This document shows, piece after piece, positions 5,041 through 5,972 of a stretch of DNA of 5,972 nucleotides. The stretch covers positions 1 to 5,972 of the forward strand of contig CBDUGF010000163.1 of NCBI GenBank assembly GCA_965366835.1, given 5' to 3'. This stretch comes from JAKGBX01 sp965366835. Lineage in GTDB: Bacteria > Pseudomonadota > Alphaproteobacteria > Rhodobacterales > Rhodobacteraceae. The notes under the pieces were generated by a model, which searched no databases, was not told where the DNA came from, and saw nothing but the letters and a program-made list of their open reading frames with translations. A program made the translations under genes and the position numbers. Each line of letters begins with the position of its first letter. Position 1 is the stretch's first letter.

Positions 5041-5972
5041 CTATCGACGGTCTTCAGCGGATAAATCTCGATCCGCTTGCAGATGGGGCAGTTCTGGGCC
5101 TATCGGCACGATGCCCGACGGGTTCAAAGCCTTGATCGAATAATAGCCGCGCTTGATATGGTCGATACTGACGGTCTCGGCGACGCCGGGAATGGCCAGA
5201 ATACGGGCCTGATAGGCGCTGAGGCCGGGGTAATCGGCGATGCGTTTGCGGTTGGTCTTGAACAGGCCGTGATAGGCCACATCGAAGCGGACCAACGTCA
5301 CGAAAAGCCGGATATCGGCCTCGGTGAAACGGTCGCCCAGCAGATAGTCACGACCGTCGCCAAGCTGCGATTCCAGCGCCTCCAGCATGTCGAAGACCTC
5401 CGCGTAAGCCTCATCATAGGCCCGCTGCGTGGTCGCGAAGCCTGCCCGGTAGACGCCGTTGTTCAGCGTCGGATAGATGCGGGCATTCAGCGCGTCGATT
5501 TCCGCGGCAAGGTGAGCGGGATAAAAATCGACCGATGGGTCGGCCAGATCGCCGAAGCCCGAGTTCAGCATGCGCAGAATATCGGCGGATTCGTTGTTGA
5601 CGATGGTGCCCCGCTGCCTGTCCCACAAGACCGGCACGGTTGCCCTACCGCTGAACACGGGGTCGGCGCGGGTATAGATCTCGTGCATGTAGGTGGCACC
5701 GTTCAGTTCGTCCCGGTCGGCGCCGGGATAGTCGCCGAAGCTCCAGCCCTGTTCGCTGAGCGTGGGCTCGACCACCGAGACCGAGATCACGTCTTCGAGC
5801 TTCTTGAGTGTGCGCCCGATCAGGGTGCGCGACGCCCAGGGGCAGATCAGCGCGACGTAGAGGTGATAGCGTCCGGCTTCAGCCTTGAAACCGCCTTCGC
5901 CGGTCGGACCTGCGCTGCCATCGGGCGTGACCCAGTTGCGAAAGCTCGAGGTCTGGCGGACAAAGCCGCCCT
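5041..5972 (-). CDS. Glutathionyl-hydroquinone reductase (xi-class glutathione transferase, YqjG/ECM4/PcpF family), 5' end cut by window
   Basis: The visible part is 309 residues, open to the window edge, so some N-terminal residues are missing (an estimated 15-25 from family length). The family enzyme uses glutathione to reduce S-glutathionyl-hydroquinones in the cytoplasm, releasing hydroquinone and glutathione disulphide. Seen in order: the family N-terminus FVRQTSSFRNWVTPDGSAG, then GEGGFKAEAGRYHLYVAL, and the active-site CPWASR with the nucleophilic Cys (codon 5844-5842). Next come the glutathione-site region VPVLWD...IVNNESADI and an all-helical C-terminal domain with FTEADIRLFVTLVRFD. 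The end is IKRGYYSIKALNPSGIVPIGP, typical of the family. A shorter start at the GTG of 5790 would remove the catalytic Cys and is rejected. The gene converges with the metal operon and appears unrelated to it; its GC-richness resembles the ABC gene. Confidence 0.93.
   Translation of the reverse strand, partial: GGFVRQTSSFRNWVTPDGSAGPTGEGGFKAEAGRYHLYVALICPWASRTLIGRTLKKLEDVISVSVVEPTLSEQGWSFGDYPGADRDELNGATYMHEIYTRADPVFSGRATVPVLWDRQRGTIVNNESADILRMLNSGFGDLADPSVDFYPAHLAAEIDALNARIYPTLNNGVYRAGFATTQRAYDEAYAEVFDMLEALESQLGDGRDYLLGDRFTEADIRLFVTLVRFDVAYHGLFKTNRKRIADYPGLSAYQARILAIPGVAETVSIDHIKRGYYSIKALNPSGIVPIGPELPHLQADRDLSAEDRR

Noticed and set aside
4829..5143. Plus-strand 104-codon frame spanning the right end of the MITE-like element
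   Set aside because: It runs across the inverted repeat and antisense into the reductase gene, with no ribosome binding site or recognisable domain.
1..5972. CRISPR array, rRNA, integrase gene or phage genes
   Set aside because: No regularly spaced repeats, no rRNA motifs and no integrase or phage protein could be found in any frame, despite the att-like tRNA repeat.

Overview
The window reads as a chromosomal stretch from an alphaproteobacterium, most likely of the Roseobacter/Rhodobacter group. This is an inference from the GC-rich coding style, the type of MsbA-like ABC exporter and the xi-class glutathione transferase; no phylogenetic marker was tested. Two GC-rich, housekeeping-like genes lie at the outer ends, both on the minus strand: a half-size ABC exporter on the left and a glutathionyl-hydroquinone reductase cut by the right window edge. 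Between them are a tRNA-Gly locus with an integration-type scar and a visibly less GC-rich metal-response module. In sampled 60-base lines the ABC gene is about 70% GC, the transglutaminase gene about 52% and the merR gene about 43%.

Layout: 1-314 is non-coding and rich in GC palindromes. 315-2111 (-) is the ABC exporter. 2291-2520 (-) holds an intact tRNA-Gly(UCC) gene and, 91 bp past its 3' end, a second copy of its 3' 46 nt with one mismatch. The 91 bp between the copies are about 32% GC. A 7-bp-stem hairpin starts one base beyond the partial copy. This is the arrangement left when an element integrates into a tRNA 3' end and is then almost wholly lost. 2563-2819 has no gene. 2820-3236 (-) is a MerR-family metal sensor, divergent from a two-gene operon at 3307-4717 (+). 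The operon encodes a transglutaminase-like cytoplasmic protein and a short cation diffusion facilitator (CDF) transporter. 4752-4908 is a 157-bp element with perfect 21-bp inverted ends (MITE-like), lying between convergent genes. 5041-5972 (-) is the reductase.

The module works as follows by inference. The divergent region carries a -35/-10 pair with the 19-bp spacer typical of MerR-activated promoters, and a perfect 7-1-7 dyad sits in that spacer. The regulator has the cysteines expected of a divalent soft-metal sensor (Zn/Cd/Pb/Co type). Metal-bound regulator would switch on the transglutaminase-like gene and the CDF exporter together. The exporter is a recognisable metal-efflux protein. 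Why a transglutaminase-fold enzyme should be the first gene of such an operon is the main open question in this window.
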